A stretch of 8,307 nucleotides of DNA from Oscillospiraceae bacterium. Lineage in GTDB: Bacteria > Bacillota > Clostridia > Oscillospirales > Ruminococcaceae. The stretch is taken from positions 1 to 8,307 of the forward strand of contig JAAVIG010000048.1 in the NCBI GenBank assembly GCA_014796735.1. Direction: 5' to 3'. Numbering within the stretch: the stretch's first letter is position 1; each line of letters starts with the position of its first letter. This document shows, piece after piece, positions 5,434 to 8,307 of this stretch. Made by a program: the position numbers and the translations under genes. Below the pieces are notes generated by a model. The model had not been told where the DNA came from. It ran no database searches and saw only the letters and a program-made list of their open reading frames with translations.

Positions 5434-6822
5434 ATGAGAAAGGGATTTCTTCGCTTTTTATGTGCATTGCAAATTTTATTTTTGACGGCTTGTTCCGTCA
5501 ACGAAGCTCCTGTGGACGTAAGCAGTACGACATCAAATGACAATACCGAGTCGGTCACAGTCACCACGTCACAAACAACACAGGCGACAACTGCCGACAC
5601 TGCAGATGTTACTGTCGGTACCACTTCAGAAGATCTTACCGTAACAGTGACGGTTTCGGAAACGGAAGAGGTTCACTCTTCTACAGAAGTGATGACAGTC
5701 GCAGCCGCCACATCAAATGTGACTACAGCCGCGGCCACCACATCAAATGTGACGACTGTTGAAGAGACAGTGCCTGTTACCACTGCAGAGGAGGTGCCGC
5801 AATGGCATACGGAAGATGTGTCATTGGATCTTTATGTCAACAGCGACGGAATTTCCGCCCGAAAGGCTCCCTTGCAAGGGTATGAAAAGTCACGTCGGTT
5901 CTCATTGAATGATCAAGTGCATGTTGTGGCACGTACAGACACAAATTATTACGAGACTGACCAAGGTGACTTTATACATGTGGATTATCTGTCTTCACAA
6001 CCTGTTACGGTTGTAACTACCACTGCACCTATAGTGACAACTGCAGCGGCGCCGGCAAGCACAACAGCCCCTACAGACAGACCGGAGTATTTTGATAGCG
6101 GAGCATGGCTTCCGATCAAAATCGACTACGATAAATATACCTATTATGGAGAGCTTCATTTACCGACCAATCGCGGGGAATTTGACGACAAGGAAAGAAG
6201 ACCGGCCTATTCCAAATTATTGAAAGAAATTCCCGGTTATGTATCTGGCGAATTTGAATTTACACATGTAGGAAAGGGTCATGAAAGTATGAAATTTGCG
6301 CATTTGACTAAAGAGAACGCAGACAAAATCAATGAATTAGTGAATCATTATTTTGATGACCTTTTGCGCGCGGGATGGTTTATAGATAATGGATGGAATG
6401 ATTCACGTATGCTTTCAGAACGAAGAAATAGGGTGTTTCAACTGGTCGATGCAAAATATTGCGCTATGAATTCAGATGTGGGAGATTATGCTCCAGACGG
6501 TACTCAATATGTTGGTAAGACAGAAGACGGTTATTGTTACACAGCAAAAACTGAAGTGGATCATATTTATTGGATTATCGCCCCAAGAAAATTTTTACCA
6601 ATTCCAGCTGGAACGTATGTAAGGATGTACGGATGGGGACAATTTGAGGTTTCAGAAACTTTACATGATGATTTTAGCGACTATGGTGGACGTTATGTGC
6701 TTGCTGGTTCGTCTGGATCCTCATTGTATACATTAATAGTGGATAGCGATTATGACACATTAAAGAATATACCCGGTTTTTCATGGGTAACTGGATTTAT
6801 GGGAGACCTTATGATCGCATAA
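5434..6822 (+). CDS. Thr-rich lipoprotein with SH3-like domain, function unknown
   Basis: I do not recognise this 462-residue protein as a named family. The ATG at 5434 is chosen because GAGAGGTG precedes it; the in-frame TTG at 5413 has no ribosome site. The signal peptide ends in the lipobox LTAC with Cys20, so the protein should be lipid-anchored and extracellular. Residues ~25-118 form a Thr/Val/Ser-rich low-complexity linker. Residues ~127-188 (NSDGISARKAP, then NDQVHVVARTD and GDFIHVDYLSS) resemble a bacterial SH3 domain. A second Thr/Ala/Pro linker covers 189-217. The C-terminal ~245 residues are an aromatic-rich globular domain I cannot place. Cell-wall attachment or sensing is a guess from the architecture. 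Base use is more AT-rich than in purE and purC, and the gene splits an otherwise normal purine series, which suggests insertion. Confidence 0.85.
   Translation: MRKGFLRFLCALQILFLTACSVNEAPVDVSSTTSNDNTESVTVTTSQTTQATTADTADVTVGTTSEDLTVTVTVSETEEVHSSTEVMTVAAATSNVTTAAATTSNVTTVEETVPVTTAEEVPQWHTEDVSLDLYVNSDGISARKAPLQGYEKSRRFSLNDQVHVVARTDTNYYETDQGDFIHVDYLSSQPVTVVTTTAPIVTTAAAPASTTAPTDRPEYFDSGAWLPIKIDYDKYTYYGELHLPTNRGEFDDKERRPAYSKLLKEIPGYVSGEFEFTHVGKGHESMKFAHLTKENADKINELVNHYFDDLLRAGWFIDNGWNDSRMLSERRNRVFQLVDAKYCAMNSDVGDYAPDGTQYVGKTEDGYCYTAKTEVDHIYWIIAPRKFLPIPAGTYVRMYGWGQFEVSETLHDDFSDYGGRYVLAGSSGSSLYTLIVDSDYDTLKNIPGFSWVTGFMGDLMIA
5701..5760 (+). repeat. Tandem 30-bp duplication in the Thr-rich linker
   Basis: Units 5701-5730 and 5731-5760 share a perfect 16-bp core (CCACATCAAATGTGAC) and differ mainly at their ends. 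They encode AAATSNVTTA and AATTSNVTTV (residues 90-109 of the lipoprotein). This is an in-frame duplication in a low-complexity spacer, likely prone to length change between strains. Confidence 0.7.
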
Positions 6823-6858
6823 TGCACTTTTCTTCCTCGTTATATATTACATATTAAG

Positions 6859-6886
6859 CGGTTGAGTTTAAATCAAAACTAAACCG
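6859..6886. repeat. Inverted repeat just upstream of the purC promoter
   Basis: CGGTTGAGTTT (6859-6869) and AAACTAAACCG (6876-6886) form an 11-bp stem with one mismatch around a six-base loop. No T-run follows, so it is unlikely to be a terminator for the lipoprotein gene. It ends eight bases before the -35 of the purC promoter and could be a regulator site. The heptamer AGCGGTT also occurs at both flanks (6857-6863 and 6887-6893). Confidence 0.4.
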
Positions 6887-6894
6887 AGCGGTTA

Positions 6895-6923
6895 TTGGAA
6901 AAAACAATAAAGCATTTTATAAT
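6895..6923 (+). promoter_or_regulatory. Sigma-A promoter for purC
   Basis: TTGGAA (6895-6900) and a perfect TATAAT (6918-6923) are 17 bp apart, predicting a start near 6930 and a ~43-nt leader for purC. This gives purC and the downstream genes a promoter independent of the purE leader and of the lipoprotein gene. Confidence 0.8.
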
Positions 6924-6972
6924 AAAAGCAGGGTTTTAACCCGAAAAAAATTTTCTCAGGAGGAATTTTACA

Positions 6973-7683
6973 ATGGAAAAGAAGGAACAGCTTTACGAAG
7001 GCAAGGCAAAGAAGGTTTACGCTACCGAGGATCCCAATCTCGTTATCGTATCCTACAAGGACGACGCCACCGCGTTTAACGGCTTGAAAAAGGGCACTAT
7101 CGCGGGAAAGGGCGTTGTAAACAACAGAATGACCAACTATATGTTCAAGATGCTTGAAAAAGCGGGCGTACCCACTCATTACGTTGAGGAGCTGAACGAC
7201 AGGGAAACCGTTGTTAAAAAGGTTGCTATCGTGCCCTTGGAGGTAATTGTCAGAAACGTGGCGGCAGGAAGCTTTTCAAAGAGAATGGGCGTTGAGGAGG
7301 GAACGGCTTTAAAGTGTCCTATCCTTGAATTCAGCTACAAAAACGACGATCTGGGCGATCCCTTTATCAACGATTATTACGCTCTTGCTTTGGGGCTTGC
7401 CACCAAGGAGGAAATCGACCTTATCGCAAAGTATACCTTCATGATAAACGATTTTATGGTTGATTTCTTCAAGAAGCTCAATATTGACCTTATCGACTTT
7501 AAGATCGAATTTGGAAAGACTGCGGACGGCACGATCATTTTGGCGGACGAGATCTCTCCCGACACCTGCCGCTTCTGGGACAGCACCACTCACGAAAAGC
7601 TGGACAAGGATCGTTTCCGCAGAGACATGGGCGGCGTTGAGGACGCTTACGCGGAAATTATGAAGAGACTTATGGGTGAATAA
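6973..7683 (+). CDS. purC: Phosphoribosylaminoimidazole-succinocarboxamide synthase (SAICAR synthetase)
   Basis: Cytoplasmic ATP-dependent enzyme that joins CAIR, the PurE product, to aspartate to make SAICAR. Its 236 residues match the compact bacterial form. Conserved blocks are YEGKAKKVY in the nucleotide-binding loop (8-16), KDDATAFNG (29-37), LEVIVRNVAAGSFSKR (89-104), DFKIEFG (175-181) and ADEISPDTCRFWD (191-203). All expected motifs are intact and there is no sign of truncation. A full AGGAGG lies eight or nine bases before the ATG. The gene has its own promoter and is followed after 194 bp by the purF-like gene. That gap is mostly filled by a hairpin element, and without it the two genes would have normal operon spacing. 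Confidence 0.98.
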   Translation: MEKKEQLYEGKAKKVYATEDPNLVIVSYKDDATAFNGLKKGTIAGKGVVNNRMTNYMFKMLEKAGVPTHYVEELNDRETVVKKVAIVPLEVIVRNVAAGSFSKRMGVEEGTALKCPILEFSYKNDDLGDPFINDYYALALGLATKEEIDLIAKYTFMINDFMVDFFKKLNIDLIDFKIEFGKTADGTIILADEISPDTCRFWDSTTHEKLDKDRFRRDMGGVEDAYAEIMKRLMGE

Positions 7684-7691
7684 TCACCTTA

Positions 7692-7853
7692 AGAACATGT
7701 CCACATAGGATAGGCGCACGTCTTTTCGGCGAAATTTCCCGCACTCTTCGTCAGAAGCCCTTGAAATACGTCAAGTATTCCTGCGGTCTTCTTCCTTGAT
7801 TGCGAAAAATTTCGCTCGAAAATCCCCGCACCTCTCCTATGTGAACAAGTTCT
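7692..7853. mobile_element. ~162-bp hairpin repeat element (MITE-like) between purC and purF
   Basis: The ends are imperfect inverted repeats: AGAACATGTCCACATAGGA runs inward from 7692, and the complement of 7835-7853 reads AGAACTTGTTCACATAGGA. The symmetry continues inward (TTTTCG.GCGAAATTT against its inverted copy near 7805-7825) to an apex around AATAC-GTCAA-GTATT, so almost the whole element can fold into one hairpin. It encodes no transposase. Flanking TA dinucleotides at 7690-7691 and 7853-7854 are compatible with a TA-targeting transposon but do not prove it. Excising the element leaves only 32 nt between the purC stop and the purF start, which supports insertion into an operon. Transcribed, it would put a large hairpin in the mRNA ahead of purF. 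Confidence 0.7.
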
Positions 7854-7877
7854 AAAATCAAAGAAAGGCAAAAAATT

Positions 7878-8307
7878 ATGGGCGGTTTTTTTGGTGCGGC
7901 ATCGCACAACGACTGTATAAGCGACGTATTTTTCGGAACGGACTATCATTCTCATCTGGGCACAAGGCGCGGCGGTATGACCGCGTATTCGCCGGAGAGA
8001 GGATTCCAGAGAAGTATTCACAGCATAGAAAATTCACCTTTTCGCACTAAGTTTGAAAATGATGTTGAGGGAATGGAGGGCAAGCTTTGTATAGGCTGTA
8101 TAAGCGACACCGACCCTCAGCCTATTTTACTGCGTTCAAAGCTCGGTCTTTACGCCGTTTGCACCGTAGGCATCATCAATAACGCAAAGGAGCTTACCGA
8201 TGAGCTTATAGCGGCTAATTCCGCAAGCCTGGAAACCATGAGCAGCGGAAATATCAACACAAGCTCCATAGTGGGTGCGCTTATTTCTCAAAAGGACAGC
8301 TTTGAGG
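7878..8307 (+). CDS. purF: PurF-like amidophosphoribosyltransferase, N-terminal part (cut by window end)
   Basis: Only the first 143 residues are present. They form a class II glutamine-amidotransferase-like (Ntn) domain of the PurF type, which in the classical enzyme uses glutamine to aminate PRPP in the first step of purine synthesis. MGGFFG matches the PurF start MCGIFG, and HLGTRRGGM (26-34) matches the HRGQDAAG region. CIGCISDTDPQP (71-82) corresponds to the GHVRY...AQP segment. CTVGIINNAKEL (95-106) corresponds to AHNGNLTNAHEL. Against E. coli PurF the nucleophile Cys is Gly2, the HVRY Arg is absent, Asn of NG is Val97, and the SD Asp near residue 130 is missing, so glutaminase activity looks lost. 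The ATG follows AAAGAAAGG. The phosphoribosyltransferase domain should lie beyond the window, so the exact function is less certain than the homology. Confidence 0.8.
   Translation, partial: MGGFFGAASHNDCISDVFFGTDYHSHLGTRRGGMTAYSPERGFQRSIHSIENSPFRTKFENDVEGMEGKLCIGCISDTDPQPILLRSKLGLYAVCTVGIINNAKELTDELIAANSASLETMSSGNINTSSIVGALISQKDSFE

Noticed and set aside
7689..8021. 110-codon minus-strand frame
   Set aside because: It runs antisense through the purF start and then through the hairpin element; an open frame inside a repeat is not evidence of a gene.

Overview
The window looks like a chromosomal segment from a low-to-mid GC Gram-positive anaerobe of the class Clostridia, probably a Ruminococcus/Oscillospiraceae-type gut bacterium. 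This rests on the gene set (a MalEFG-type sugar importer without its own ATPase, and purE, purC and a purF-like gene in series), on strong AGGAGG-like ribosome sites, on near-consensus sigma-A promoters and on lipobox-anchored lipoproteins. No rRNA, tRNA or CRISPR was seen, so the genus assignment is inference.

Left half (1-3972, minus strand): a carbohydrate ABC importer read right to left. A strong promoter (3944-3972) drives a long leader with a stem-loop, then a substrate-binding lipoprotein (2384-3739). A strong intrinsic terminator (2301-2339) and a second inverted repeat (2214-2275) separate it from the two permease genes (1157-2104 and 266-1150), and a final terminator lies at 48-74. 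The layout suggests that the binding protein is made in excess over the permeases. No ATP-binding subunit or sugar regulator is present, so the importer presumably borrows a shared MsmX/MsmK-type ATPase.

Middle (3973-4854): about 0.9 kb of AT-rich, divergent intergenic DNA. It carries three LacI/CcpA-like palindromes centred on CG, a helix-phased direct repeat, a GC-rich island with a possible small ORF, and then a consensus promoter (4555-4583) opening a ~265-nt leader in front of purE. Inside that leader are a stem-loop, a 36-codon ORF with a good Shine-Dalgarno, and an intrinsic terminator directly after the ORF. I match this to no riboswitch class I know; it looks like an attenuator or an independent small gene.

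Right half (4855-8307, plus strand): the de novo purine genes purE (N5-CAIR mutase), purC (SAICAR synthetase) and the start of a purF-like amidophosphoribosyltransferase. The series is interrupted twice. A 462-residue Thr-rich lipoprotein of unknown function sits between purE and purC, after which purC has its own consensus promoter. A ~162-bp near-perfect hairpin element resembling a MITE sits between purC and purF; removing it leaves an ordinary 32-nt operon gap. The PurF-like protein lacks the residues expected for the glutaminase active site (N-terminal Cys, and the Arg, Asn and Asp positions), a notable departure from classical PurF.
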